Assembly: GCF_026153515.1 (NCBI RefSeq)
Contig: NZ_CP110644.1
Location: 2,261,501 to 2,325,500 of the forward strand
Direction of reading: 5' to 3'
DNA length: 64,000 nt
Source of the DNA: Pseudomonas sp. KU26590
Lineage (GTDB): Bacteria; Pseudomonadota; Gammaproteobacteria; Pseudomonadales; Pseudomonadaceae
Position 1 is the stretch's first letter; each line of letters opens with the position of its first letter. Below, in pieces: positions 54,513 through 63,184 of this stretch. The notes beneath the pieces were generated by a model. That model was not told where the DNA came from. It saw only the letters and a list, made by a program, of their open reading frames with translations, and searched no databases. The position numbers were made by a program, and so were the translations under genes.

Positions 54513-55364
54513 ATGGCTTTAGGCGTAAACACCAACGTAGCTTCCCTGGCTGTTCAGAAGAACCTGTCCAAAGCTTCCGATGCACTGTCGACTTCGATGA
54601 CTCGTCTGTCTTCCGGTCTGAAAATCAACAGCGCTAAAGACGACGCAGCCGGCCTGCAGATCGCAACTCGCGAAACTTCGCAAATCCGCGGCCAGACTGT
54701 TGCCATCAAGAACGCCAACGACGGTATCTCGATCGCTCAGACCGCTGAAGGCGCTCTGCAAGAATCGACCAACATTCTGCAGCGTATGCGTGAACTGGCT
54801 GTTCAGTCCCGAAACGACACGAACGGTACTGCTGACCGTACCTCTCTGAACGCCGAATACGGCCAGATGTCAGACGAACTGACCCGTATCGCTGATTCGA
54901 CCAACCTGAACGGCAAGAACCTGCTCGACGGTTCCGCTAGCACCGTGACTCTGCAAGTCGGTTCCAACACCGGTACTTCGAACCACATCGACCTGGTCCT
55001 GACCGGCAGCTTCACTGCTTCGGCCCTGGGCGTTTCGAGCGGTTCGAGTTCGATCAGCGGCGGCGACAACGCCACTGCCCACACCAACGTTGACGCCGCT
55101 ATCTCGGCAATCGACGCTGCACTGGCACAGATCAACAGCACCCGTTCGAGCCTGGGTGCTTCGCAGAACCGTCTGACCAGCACCATCTCCAACCTGCAAA
55201 ACGTTAACGAAAACGCCACTGCTGCACTGGGCCGTATTCAAGATACCGACTTCGCCGCTGAAACCGCTAACCTGACCAAACAACAGACTCTGCAACAGGC
55301 TTCCACCTCTGTTCTGGCCCAGGCTAACCAGCTGCCATCCGCTGTTCTGAAACTGCTTCAGTAA
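54513..55364 (+). CDS. fliC: Flagellin FliC2 (283 residues)
   Basis: Compact flagellin with D0/D1 ends (ALGVNTNVASLAVQKNLSKA; QTLQQASTSVLAQANQLPSA) and a short central part rich in Ser and Thr (about residues 140-200, including SSGSSSISGGDN). Length matches the 282-residue glycosylated flagellin of P. syringae, whose serines in this same region carry glycans. Codon use is highly biased to GC-ending codons typical of strong expression. It follows GAGGAA and a sigma-28 promoter. It is the likely main filament protein. Confidence 0.95.
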   Translation: MALGVNTNVASLAVQKNLSKASDALSTSMTRLSSGLKINSAKDDAAGLQIATRETSQIRGQTVAIKNANDGISIAQTAEGALQESTNILQRMRELAVQSRNDTNGTADRTSLNAEYGQMSDELTRIADSTNLNGKNLLDGSASTVTLQVGSNTGTSNHIDLVLTGSFTASALGVSSGSSSISGGDNATAHTNVDAAISAIDAALAQINSTRSSLGASQNRLTSTISNLQNVNENATAALGRIQDTDFAAETANLTKQQTLQQASTSVLAQANQLPSAVLKLLQ

Positions 55365-55381
55365 TAACGGCTAGAGTTTTG

Positions 55382-55416
55382 GCGGGGGAGTATGCTTGCG
55401 TGCTCTCCCGCTTTTT
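55382..55416 (+). terminator. Rho-independent terminator after fliC2
   Basis: Stem GCGGGGGAG (55382-55390) and CTCTCCCGC (55403-55411) with one G-T mismatch, then TTTTT. Confidence 0.88.
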
Positions 55417-55437
55417 ACTTTCGAGAGGTGAGTGGAC

Positions 55438-55827
55438 ATGGACATAAGTACCAGGCTGAACGTGTCTTATCCAGTGATCCAGTCGTTGCCCGCGGTGCCT
55501 GTGGTTGCTGACAAGCCAGCCGTGGCGCCTCAAGTCGTTTCTGCTCCGGCTGCCTCATCGCAGTCAGGCACATCGACAAGTAAAGACTCAGATCCGGAAA
55601 AGAAAACCGAAGAGCTGCAAGCGGCCGTCAAGCAAATGGAAAAGTTCTTTCAGTCGGTTCATCGCAATCTGGAATTCTCCATCGACGACAAGTCGGGCAA
55701 AGTGGTAGTGAAAGTGATCGCCACGGAAACCGGCGAAGTGGTGCGGCAATTGCCGTCTGCTGAGGCGTTGAAACTCGCCGACAGTCTGAAGAACGCAAAC
55801 AGCCTGTTGTTCGAAGCAAAAGTTTAA
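55438..55827 (+). CDS. flaG: FlaG family protein
   Basis: The ATG at 55438 (GAGGTG ribosome site; an in-frame GTG lies two codons earlier) gives 129 residues. A Pro/Ala/Val/Ser-rich half is followed by the FlaG domain (about residues 60-129), with QSVHRNLEFSIDDKSGKVVVKV and GEVVRQLPS. FlaG influences filament length and lies between fliC and fliD in polar flagellates. Confidence 0.92.
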   Translation: MDISTRLNVSYPVIQSLPAVPVVADKPAVAPQVVSAPAASSQSGTSTSKDSDPEKKTEELQAAVKQMEKFFQSVHRNLEFSIDDKSGKVVVKVIATETGEVVRQLPSAEALKLADSLKNANSLLFEAKV

Positions 55828-55904
55828 ATGGCATGAAACGTGAACGCGGCACTTCGGTGTGGCGTGCTCGTCAAAATGCCGACTACAACTGAAAGGAGAC
55901 TCAC

Positions 55905-57332
55905 ATGGCTAGTCCAATTACCCCCTCCACCGGCCTCGGCTCGGGCCTGGCAATCGGTTCTATCGTCGATGCGCTGGTCAACTCCGACAAGCTGGCCAAA
56001 CAAACCCAGATCACCACCCAGACCAAGCTGGTCACCACCAAGATTTCCGGCATCGGCACGCTGCAGAGCGCGATGACTGCGTTCCAGACCGCGCTGACCA
56101 ATCTCGGCAAAACCGACACGCCTGCCTTTGCCGGCTATGCGGCAAAAGCCTCCGACGCCACCAAGCTGACCGTTACGTCCGATAACTCGGCCGTGCCCGG
56201 TACCTACAGCATTAACGTCCAAAACCTCGCCACTAGTTCCAGTGTCGCCAGCGCTTCATTTTCGGGTGGGTCCACCAGTGCTATTCCGAGTGGCGATTTG
56301 ACCCTCACTCAAAATGGCATTGACACCAAGATCACCATTCCGACTGGTGCCACCCTGGCGTCAGTCGCCAAACAGATCAACGCGCAAAGCGCGACGTCGA
56401 ACATCAGCGCCAACATAATCACCGATGACAATGGCTCGCGCCTGGTGTTCAGCTCAACGGTGACGGGTAAAGGCACGGACATCACGGCCTCCAGCACCAC
56501 GTCCAGTGAATTCAACATCGCTGCCGGCGCCAAACTTGATCCGACCAGCACCACCAGCGCCGGCTACATCGATAAGCAAGCGGTCGACGCGAGTCTGACG
56601 GTCAACGGCCTGAGCATCACCAGTGCCAGCAACACCATCGACAAGAGCGTCGGTGGATTGTCAATGACGCTGCTGGGGACTCTATCGTCTACTGTGACGG
56701 TGTCGGCGAACAACGACGGCCTCAAGGCCTCGCTGCAAACCTTTGTCGATGCTTACAACACCGTCGTCAAAGCCGTGTCCAGCGTCACCAAGGCGACGGT
56801 CAGCGATACCCCTGACAAAACCACCGGCGCAACTGTGACGGCTGCGGCGTTGACTGGCGACGCGATGCCGCGCTCGATTCTTTCGGCGATCCGCGATCAG
56901 TTGGTGACGACCGGTGCACCAGGCGGCCTTTCCGTGCTCTCTCAGCTGGGCATCACCACCGGTCAATCCGACGGTACGCTCAGCCTCGATGCCACCAAGT
57001 TTACCGCCGCGATGAACCAGGGCCTGGCGGGCGACGTGCAGCAGCTATTCAGCGGCACGGACAGCACCAACGGCTTGCTGTCACGGATGAAGGCTGCCAT
57101 CACGCCTTACACCCAGACCGGCGGTATTTTCGACACGCGCACCACCAGCCTCAACAAGCAGCAGACCGATCTGACGGCCCAACAGTCAGCCCTCGACCTG
57201 CGCGTGACCACGCTGACCGCCACGCTCACTGCCAAATACAACGCGATGGACTTGTTGGTAGGGCAGTTGAAAGCCTCTGCGACGAGCATCACGTCGTTCT
57301 TTGACACGCTCAACGCCCAGCAAAGTGGCTGA
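55905..57332 (+). CDS. fliD: FliD, filament cap protein
   Basis: The 475-residue protein has the FliD N-terminus (GLGSGLAIGSIVDALVNSDK), a variable middle and a C-terminal FliD_C part (about residues 230-465), ending in a long helix (YNAMDLLVGQLKASATSITSFFDTLNAQQ). It caps the filament so that flagellin can polymerise. AAAGGAG precedes the ATG. It follows flaG by 77 bases and is closed by a terminator. Confidence 0.95.
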   Translation: MASPITPSTGLGSGLAIGSIVDALVNSDKLAKQTQITTQTKLVTTKISGIGTLQSAMTAFQTALTNLGKTDTPAFAGYAAKASDATKLTVTSDNSAVPGTYSINVQNLATSSSVASASFSGGSTSAIPSGDLTLTQNGIDTKITIPTGATLASVAKQINAQSATSNISANIITDDNGSRLVFSSTVTGKGTDITASSTTSSEFNIAAGAKLDPTSTTSAGYIDKQAVDASLTVNGLSITSASNTIDKSVGGLSMTLLGTLSSTVTVSANNDGLKASLQTFVDAYNTVVKAVSSVTKATVSDTPDKTTGATVTAAALTGDAMPRSILSAIRDQLVTTGAPGGLSVLSQLGITTGQSDGTLSLDATKFTAAMNQGLAGDVQQLFSGTDSTNGLLSRMKAAITPYTQTGGIFDTRTTSLNKQQTDLTAQQSALDLRVTTLTATLTAKYNAMDLLVGQLKASATSITSFFDTLNAQQSG

Positions 57333-57352
57333 CCGTTGACGAGTTGATCAAG

Positions 57353-57377
57353 ACCCGGCCCCCAGTGCCGGGTTTTT
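57353..57377 (+). terminator. Rho-independent terminator after fliD
   Basis: Perfect 7-bp stem ACCCGGC / GCCGGGT, loop of 7, then TTTTT. Confidence 0.88.
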
Positions 57378-57389
57378 GGCATCTGGCCT

Positions 57390-57416
57390 TAAAGTTTTTT
57401 CAGGCCGTGTCGATAC
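57390..57416 (+). promoter_or_regulatory. Sigma-28 promoter of fliS
   Basis: TAAAGTTT-N11-GTCGATAC: the -35 element is a perfect match to the FliA consensus and the -10 matches 6 of 8. It lies just after the fliD terminator and 37 bases before the fliS ATG. Confidence 0.88.
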
Positions 57417-57453
57417 CCTCAATACAGAAACTCGAGTTGTGCGAGGTAAGACA

Positions 57454-57849
57454 ATGAACCGTATGGCAGCCCTTCGGCAGTATCAGAAGGTCAACTCACA
57501 AGCCCAGACCGCCGTGGCCACGCCGCACCGTCTGGTACAGATGCTGATGGAAGCCGGGCTGGACCGTATCGCCCAGGCCAAGGGCGCCATCGGGCGCAAG
57601 GACATCCCCGCCAAGGGGTTGTTGATTGGCAAGGCGATTGAAATCGTCGGTGGCCTGCGCGAAGGTCTGGACATGGAAAAACAGGCGGTAGCCCTGGCCC
57701 ATGTCGACAACCTGTACGTCTACCTGATGAAGCGTCTGGCGGAAGCGAATATTAAATCCGATCCGAAGATCCTCGATGAAGTCAGCGGCCTGCTGACCAC
57801 CGTCAAGGAAGGCTGGGATGCGATCGGCGACCAGCAACCCGTGCTCTGA
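57454..57849 (+). CDS. fliS: FliS, flagellin export chaperone
   Basis: The ATG at 57454 after GAGGTAAG gives a 131-residue helical protein with the FliS pattern (YQKVNSQAQTAVATPHRLVQMLMEAGLDRIAQAKGA; ALAHVDNLYVYLMKRLAEANIKSD, given here as discontinuous landmarks). It binds the C-terminus of flagellin and prevents early polymerisation. An upstream in-frame extension crosses the promoter and is not used. Confidence 0.93.
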   Translation: MNRMAALRQYQKVNSQAQTAVATPHRLVQMLMEAGLDRIAQAKGAIGRKDIPAKGLLIGKAIEIVGGLREGLDMEKQAVALAHVDNLYVYLMKRLAEANIKSDPKILDEVSGLLTTVKEGWDAIGDQQPVL

Positions 57850-57860
57850 AGGAGAACCCC

Positions 57861-58157
57861 ATGAGCGTTGCACTCAAGCGAATCGAAGAAACCCGTGAAG
57901 CCTTGGTCGATGCCCTCGAGCAGCGTGACTGGGAGGCGATCGGCCAGCTCGATATGGCCTGCCGGGCTTGCGTCGATGAAGTCATCAGCCAGGCGAGCAA
58001 CGATGAGCCTGAGTTGCGCAACAATCTGGAAGAGCTGCTAGGCGTCTATCGCAAGCTTATTGACGTAGCTGTAGGCGAACGTCAAGCGATCGTCGACGAA
58101 ATGTCGCAGATCCAGCGAGCGAAAAGCGCGGCAAAGGTTTACCATCTGTTCGGTTGA
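57861..58157 (+). CDS. FliT-like flagellar chaperone
   Basis: The 98-residue all-helical protein (RIEETREALVDALEQRDWEA, LRNNLEELLGVYRKLIDVAV) starts 11 bases after fliS, with AAGGAGA before the ATG. In P. aeruginosa the gene at this place, between fliS and fleQ, is PA1096 (fleP). FliT proteins are chaperones of FliD and can regulate. FliT-like size and place support the call, but sequence evidence is modest. Confidence 0.75.
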   Translation: MSVALKRIEETREALVDALEQRDWEAIGQLDMACRACVDEVISQASNDEPELRNNLEELLGVYRKLIDVAVGERQAIVDEMSQIQRAKSAAKVYHLFG

Positions 58158-58221
58158 CACTTGGTCCATAGCCAAAATATGTACGCCATAAAATTGACTG
58201 TGTACGGTTTTTTGACTTAAC

Positions 58222-58236
58222 TAGTGAAGTTCACTA
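58222..58236. promoter_or_regulatory. Perfect short palindrome upstream of fleQ, possible operator
   Basis: TAGTGAA-G-TTCACTA lies 91 bases before the fleQ ATG. It sits between TTGACT (58213) and TAATTT (58236), a weak sigma-70-like pair with 17-base spacing. It may be a regulator site controlling fleQ; the regulator is unknown. Confidence 0.45.
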
Positions 58237-58326
58237 ATTTCGGTGATTGACACGTCTCAACGGACGAAACGAAAGCCAAGCTTGCCCGTGATCGGGCATC
58301 GAGTTGACTAGGGAAGTTGCTATTGC

Positions 58327-59802
58327 ATGTGGCGTGAAATCAAAATCCTGCTGATCGATGACGATAGCCAGCGCCGCCGTGACATGGCGGTGATTCTGAA
58401 CTTTCTGGGTGATGAGAACCTGTCCTGCTCCAGCACAGACTGGCAGCAAGTCGTGGGTTCGTTGACATCCACCCGAGAAGTGCTCTGCGTGCTGGTCGGC
58501 AGCGTGAACGCCCCGGGCAGCCTTCAAGGCCTGCTCAAAACCGTGGCCGCATGGGACGAGTTTCTCCCGGTCCTGCTGATGGGCGAGAACTCCTCGGCCG
58601 AACTGGCGGACGATCTGCGCCGCCGGGTCCTCTCCACCGTCGAAATGCCGCCCAGCTACAGCAAACTGCTGGATTCCCTGCACCGTGCCCAGGTCTATCG
58701 CGAGATGTACGACCAGGCCCGTGAACGTGGGCGTCAGCGCGAACCCAATCTTTTCCGCAGCCTCGTCGGCACCAGCCGTGCGATTCAGCACGTGCGCCAG
58801 ATGATGCAGCAGGTCGCCGACACCGACGCCAGCGTGCTGATCCTCGGTGAGTCCGGGACCGGCAAGGAAGTCGTCGCACGTAACCTGCATTATCATTCCA
58901 AGCGCCGCGATGCGCCGTTCGTGCCGGTCAACTGCGGTGCGATTCCGGCCGAGCTGCTTGAAAGCGAACTGTTCGGCCACGAGAAGGGTGCTTTCACCGG
59001 CGCCATCACCAGCCGGGCAGGGCGCTTCGAACTGGCCAACGGCGGCACGCTGTTTCTGGATGAAATCGGCGACATGCCGCTGCCGATGCAGGTCAAGCTG
59101 CTGCGCGTCCTGCAGGAGCGCACCTTCGAGCGCGTGGGCAGCAACAAGACCCAGAGCGTCGACGTGCGCATCATTGCCGCGACCCATAAAAATCTTGAAG
59201 ACATGATCGTGATCGGCAGTTTCCGCGAGGATCTCTACTACCGTCTCAACGTGTTCCCGATCGAAATGGCACCGTTGCGTGAGCGAGTGGAAGACATTCC
59301 ACTGCTGATGAACGAGCTGATTTCGCGCATGGAACACGAGAAGCGCGGTTCGATTCGTTTTAATTCCGCCGCCATCATGTCCCTGTGCCGTCACGCCTGG
59401 CCGGGCAACGTTCGCGAACTCGCCAACCTCGTCGAGCGCATGGCAATCATGCACCCGTACGGTGTCATTGGCGTCTCCGAGTTGCCGAAGAAATTCCGTT
59501 ACGTCGACGACGAAGACGAGCAACTGGTCGACAGCCTGCGCAGCGATCTCGAAGAGCGCGTGGCTATCAACGGTCATGCGCCGAACTTCGCCAGCAGTGC
59601 GTTGCTGCCGCCTGAAGGTCTGGACTTGAAGGACTACCTGGGTGGTCTGGAGCAGGGCTTGATTCAGCAGGCGCTGGATGATGCAAATGGGATCGTGGCA
59701 CGCGCCGCCGAACGTCTGCGCATCCGCCGCACCACGCTGGTGGAGAAAATGCGCAAGTACGGCATGAGCCGCCGTGAAGGCGACGAACAGGTCGAAGACT
59801 GA
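58327..59802 (+). CDS. fleQ: FleQ, master activator of flagellar genes
   Basis: The 491-residue protein has a degenerate receiver domain (1-120), an AAA+ sigma-54 activator domain (about 145-380) with Walker A GESGTGKE (174-181) and the sigma-54 contact loop GAFTGA (221-226), and a C-terminal Fis-type helix-turn-helix (about 455-480, [18 protein letters not shown]). FleQ binds c-di-GMP and drives the early flagellar promoters; here those of flgA, flgB, flgF, fleS and fliE are candidates. Sequence is very close to P. aeruginosa FleQ. A terminator follows. Confidence 0.97.
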   Translation: MWREIKILLIDDDSQRRRDMAVILNFLGDENLSCSSTDWQQVVGSLTSTREVLCVLVGSVNAPGSLQGLLKTVAAWDEFLPVLLMGENSSAELADDLRRRVLSTVEMPPSYSKLLDSLHRAQVYREMYDQARERGRQREPNLFRSLVGTSRAIQHVRQMMQQVADTDASVLILGESGTGKEVVARNLHYHSKRRDAPFVPVNCGAIPAELLESELFGHEKGAFTGAITSRAGRFELANGGTLFLDEIGDMPLPMQVKLLRVLQERTFERVGSNKTQSVDVRIIAATHKNLEDMIVIGSFREDLYYRLNVFPIEMAPLRERVEDIPLLMNELISRMEHEKRGSIRFNSAAIMSLCRHAWPGNVRELANLVERMAIMHPYGVIGVSELPKKFRYVDDEDEQLVDSLRSDLEERVAINGHAPNFASSALLPPEGLDLKDYLGGLEQGLIQQALDDANGIVARAAERLRIRRTTLVEKMRKYGMSRREGDEQVED

Positions 59803-59825
59803 CTGTCGATTGACGCGTCAAAAAT

Positions 59826-59853
59826 AAACCGCTGATTTTTCAGCGGTTTTTTT
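59826..59853 (+). terminator. Rho-independent terminator after fleQ
   Basis: Stem AAACCGCTGA / TCAGCGGTTT with a 4-base T loop, then further Ts to 59853. Confidence 0.92.
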
Positions 59854-59854
59854 T

Positions 59855-59870
59855 CGGCACGAGGATTGCT
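59855..59870 (+). promoter_or_regulatory. Sigma-54 promoter of fleS-fleR
   Basis: CGGCACGAGGATTGCT matches TGGCACG-N4-TTGCW at all but the first base, with GG-N10-GC spacing, 53 bases before the fleS ATG and immediately after the fleQ terminator. Confidence 0.9.
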
Positions 59871-59923
59871 ATGTCTCTTGGAACATACCGTTTACTGACG
59901 GTTCGCTACCCGAGAGATCAACT

Positions 59924-61189
59924 ATGCCCCAGGCCGCTCAGATGTCTTCCGAACCCGTTTCAGCCATTGGTTCGTTAGTGCAGCAGTCCCCGGAAGTGGC
60001 GAGCAGGCAAGGGCTTGAACAGGCTTTCGCGCTGTTCAGCCAGATGTCGACTCAGCTGACCGATTCCTACGGCCTGCTGGAAGCACGGGTCACCGAGCTC
60101 AAGGGCGAGCTGGCCGTGGTCAGCGCCCAGCGCATGCAGGAGCTGGCGGAAAAAGAACGTCTGGCGAACCGCTTGCAGCATCTGCTCGATCTGCTGCCCG
60201 GCGGCGTCATCGTGATCGACGGCACCGGCATGGTCCGTGAGGCCAATCCTGCCGCGCTTGATCTGCTGGGCGAGCCGTTGATCGGCATGCTCTGGCGCCA
60301 CGTCATCGCCCGCTGCTTTGCGCCGCGCGAAGATGACGGCCACGAAATCTCCCTGAAGGACGGGCGCCGGCTGTCCATTGCCACCCGTTCCCTGGACGCC
60401 GAGCCAGGTCAATTGGTGCTGCTCAACGACCTGACTGAGACCCGCCATCTGCAAAGCCAGCTGGCGCGCCATGAGCGCTTGTCGTCCCTGGGCCGCATGG
60501 TCGCGTCACTGGCCCATCAAATACGTACGCCGCTGTCCGCCGCCATGATTTACGCCAGCCACCTGGCCGAACAGGCCTTGAACGTCGAAACCCAACAGCG
60601 CTTCGCCGGACGGCTCAAGGAGCGTTTGCACGAGCTCGAGCATCAGGTCCGCGACATGCTGGTGTTTGCCCGTGGCGAACTGCCGCTGACTGACCGGGTG
60701 ACGCCGGCCGCGCTGGTCGCCGCCCTTGAATCCGCCGCCCAGACCCATGTGCGTGACGTGGCCGTGCGCTGGCAGTGCGACAGCCCGACGGGCGAATTGC
60801 TGTGCAACCGCGACACGCTGGTCGGCGCACTGCTCAACCTCATTGAAAATGCCGTTCAGGCAAGTGCCGGGCAGAGTGACGGGCGGCGCCGCATCAAGAT
60901 TCATGCGTACAACCGCGGCAACACCTTGCGCCTGTGTGTCAGCGACAGTGGCAGCGGCATTGAGCCTGCAGCCCTGGCCCGCATCGGCGAACCCTTCTTC
61001 ACCACCAAGACCACCGGCACCGGCCTCGGTCTGGCCGTTGTGACAGCCGTGGCGCGGGCGCATCAGGGGCGTGTCGAGTTCCGCTCGCGTCCAGGCCGTG
61101 GCACCTGCGCCATCGTGTCGTTGCCGCTGGTTCCTGGCGCCGGGACTGGGCCTTGCGTGTTGGCAATAACGGCAGGTGAGCGCTCATGA
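59924..61189 (+). CDS. fleS: FleS, flagellar two-component sensor kinase
   Basis: The 421-residue cytosolic kinase has no membrane segment. It has a coiled coil (about 50-88), a PAS domain (about 88-175, LLDLLPGGVIVIDGTG), the phospho-accepting H198 in SLAHQIRTPL, and an ATPase domain with NLIENAVQA, DSGSGI and TGTGLGLA. It phosphorylates FleR to turn on middle flagellar genes. The stop overlaps the fleR ATG. Confidence 0.95.
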   Translation: MPQAAQMSSEPVSAIGSLVQQSPEVASRQGLEQAFALFSQMSTQLTDSYGLLEARVTELKGELAVVSAQRMQELAEKERLANRLQHLLDLLPGGVIVIDGTGMVREANPAALDLLGEPLIGMLWRHVIARCFAPREDDGHEISLKDGRRLSIATRSLDAEPGQLVLLNDLTETRHLQSQLARHERLSSLGRMVASLAHQIRTPLSAAMIYASHLAEQALNVETQQRFAGRLKERLHELEHQVRDMLVFARGELPLTDRVTPAALVAALESAAQTHVRDVAVRWQCDSPTGELLCNRDTLVGALLNLIENAVQASAGQSDGRRRIKIHAYNRGNTLRLCVSDSGSGIEPAALARIGEPFFTTKTTGTGLGLAVVTAVARAHQGRVEFRSRPGRGTCAIVSLPLVPGAGTGPCVLAITAGERS

Positions 61190-62592
61190 CCATCAAGGTG
61201 CTGCTGGTCGAGGATGATCCTTCTCTGCGTGAAGCGCTGGGCGAAACCCTGGCGCTGGCCGGCCATGCTTATCAGGCAGTCGGGTCGGCGGAAGAGGCAT
61301 TGATTGCCGCTGCCGACTCGTCGTTCAGCCTGGTGGTCAGCGACGTCAACATGCCCGGCATGGACGGTCACCAGTTGCTCGGCCAGTTGCGCAGCCGCTA
61401 CCCGCAGTTGCCGGTGCTCTTGATGACTGCCCACGGCACGGTCGACCGCGCCGTGGATGCGATGCGTCAGGGCGCGGTCGATTATCTGGTCAAGCCTTTC
61501 GAGCCCAAGGCGTTATTGGCGTTGGTGGCTCGCCATGCACTGGGTCGTCTCGAGCCGGCCGATGGCGAGGGTCCGATTGCGGTCGAGCCCGCCAGCGTGC
61601 AGTTGCTCAGCCTCGCCAGTCGCGTGGCGAAGAGTGATTCGACGGTGTTGATTTCGGGTGAATCGGGCACGGGTAAAGAAGTGCTGGCGCGTTTCATTCA
61701 TGAGCAATCGCCCCGTGCCGGCAAGCCGTTTATCGCGATCAACTGCGCGGCGATCCCGGACAACATGCTCGAAGCCACGCTGTTTGGCCACGAGAAGGGC
61801 TCGTTTACCGGTGCCATTGCTTCCCAGGCGGGCAAGTTCGAGCAGGCCGAAGGCGGCACCATTCTGCTGGACGAGATTTCCGAAATGCCCATGGGCCTGC
61901 AGGCCAAGCTGTTGCGTGTGTTGCAGGAGCGTGAAGTGGAACGGGTCGGCGCGCGCAAGCCCATCGAACTGGACATCCGCGTGCTGGCAACCACCAACCG
62001 CGATCTGGCCGGCGAAGTGGCCGCAGGGCGCTTTCGCGAAGATCTGTTTTATCGTCTTTCGGTGTTCCCGCTCGCGTGGCAATCCTTGCGTCAGCGTCCC
62101 GCCGACATTCTGCCGCTGGCCGAGCGTCTGCTGGCCAAGCACGTCAATAAAATGAAGCATGCCCCGGTGCGGCTGTCGGCCGAGGCGCAGAAGTGTCTGG
62201 TCAGTTACGCCTGGCCGGGCAATGTCCGCGAGCTGGACAACGCCGTACAGCGGGCGCTGATTCTGCAGCAGGGCGGGGTGATTCAGGCCGAGGACTTTTG
62301 TCTTGTCGGGCCGGTCACGTTCGCCGCAGCGCCTGCGCCTCAGGTGTCGGCACCCGCTGTCGGCGCCACGCAAGCGTCACCCGAAACAGGCAGCGGGGAA
62401 GGGGCCGGCGCCCTGGGCGAAGACCTGCGTCGCCGCGAGTTCCAGATGATCATCGACACCCTTCGCGCCGAGCGCGGCCGTCGCAAAGAGGCCGCCGAAC
62501 GCCTCGGTATCAGCCCGCGTACGTTGCGCTACAAGCTGGCGCAGATGCGTGATGCGGGGATGGATGTCGAAGGGTTTCTGTTTGCCTCCTGA
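61186..62592 (+). CDS. fleR: FleR, sigma-54-dependent response regulator
   Basis: The 468-residue protein has a receiver domain with phospho-acceptor D53 (VVSDVNMPGMDG) and K103. An AAA+ domain follows with Walker A GESGTGKE (158-165) and the contact loop GSFTGA (205-210), a serine variant of GAFTGA. The C-terminal helix-turn-helix (RKEAAERLGISPRTLRYK) completes it. It activates sigma-54 promoters of class III flagellar genes such as flgB and flgF. It overlaps fleS by 4 bases. Confidence 0.95.
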   Translation: MTIKVLLVEDDPSLREALGETLALAGHAYQAVGSAEEALIAAADSSFSLVVSDVNMPGMDGHQLLGQLRSRYPQLPVLLMTAHGTVDRAVDAMRQGAVDYLVKPFEPKALLALVARHALGRLEPADGEGPIAVEPASVQLLSLASRVAKSDSTVLISGESGTGKEVLARFIHEQSPRAGKPFIAINCAAIPDNMLEATLFGHEKGSFTGAIASQAGKFEQAEGGTILLDEISEMPMGLQAKLLRVLQEREVERVGARKPIELDIRVLATTNRDLAGEVAAGRFREDLFYRLSVFPLAWQSLRQRPADILPLAERLLAKHVNKMKHAPVRLSAEAQKCLVSYAWPGNVRELDNAVQRALILQQGGVIQAEDFCLVGPVTFAAAPAPQVSAPAVGATQASPETGSGEGAGALGEDLRRREFQMIIDTLRAERGRRKEAAERLGISPRTLRYKLAQMRDAGMDVEGFLFAS

Positions 62593-62610
62593 ACCTTTGT
62601 AAAAGGATCT

Positions 62611-62696
62611 GTGGGAGCCGGCTTGCTGGCGAATGCTGAGGGTCAGACGCATCATTTTTACCTGCCCGTCGCGTTCGCCAGCAAGCCGGCTCCTGC
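62611..62696 (+). repeat. REP doublet between fleR and fliE
   Basis: GTGGGAGCCGGCTTGCTGGC at 62611 and its inverse ending at 62696 enclose about 45 bases. It belongs to the same REP type as the insertion at 40793-40874 and may end the fleSR transcript. Confidence 0.88.
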
Positions 62697-62764
62697 GTCT
62701 ATGTATCCGTCTCAATACCCATCCGAACACTTTCATCAAACGTGGCACATGGCCGCTATTGGTC

Positions 62765-62780
62765 TGGCACCCTTGTTGCT
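62765..62780 (+). promoter_or_regulatory. Sigma-54 promoter of fliE
   Basis: TGGCACCCTTGTTGCT with GG-N10-GC spacing and perfect -24 and -12 cores, 61 bases before the fliE ATG. Confidence 0.92.
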
Positions 62781-62840
62781 AATGCTTAGGTAACCGCTGA
62801 ATCCGTGTCAAAAATTTGCGGCCCTTCTGAGAGAAACGTC

Positions 62841-63170
62841 ATGACCCAAGGTGTTGAATTTAATCGCTTGATGTTGGACATGCGCTCCATGCAAATGGAC
62901 GCCATGGCTCAGCCCAAGGCAATCGCAGCGCCAGAACAGGCCGGTGCGAGCAGTTTCGCTGACATGCTCGGCATGGCAGTGAACAAGGTCAACGACACCC
63001 AGCAGGCGTCGAATCAGCTGTCGACCGCGTTCGAGATGGGCAAGAGCGGCGTGGACCTCACCGACGTGATGATCTCCTCGCAGAAAGCCAGCGTGTCGTT
63101 TCAGGCGCTGACCCAGGTACGCAACAAGCTGGTTCAGGCGTACCAAGACATCATGCAAATGCCGGTTTGA
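62841..63170 (+). CDS. fliE: FliE, MS-ring to rod adaptor
   Basis: The ATG at 62841 after GAGAGAAA gives 109 residues, the usual length; an upstream in-frame extension crosses the promoter leader. The C-terminal conserved part is present ([19 protein letters not shown], then [16 protein letters not shown]). FliE joins the FliF ring to the rod and is exported first. It starts the fliE-fliF operon. Confidence 0.95.
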   Translation: MTQGVEFNRLMLDMRSMQMDAMAQPKAIAAPEQAGASSFADMLGMAVNKVNDTQQASNQLSTAFEMGKSGVDLTDVMISSQKASVSFQALTQVRNKLVQAYQDIMQMPV

Positions 63171-63184
63171 GGACGATTTAAGTC

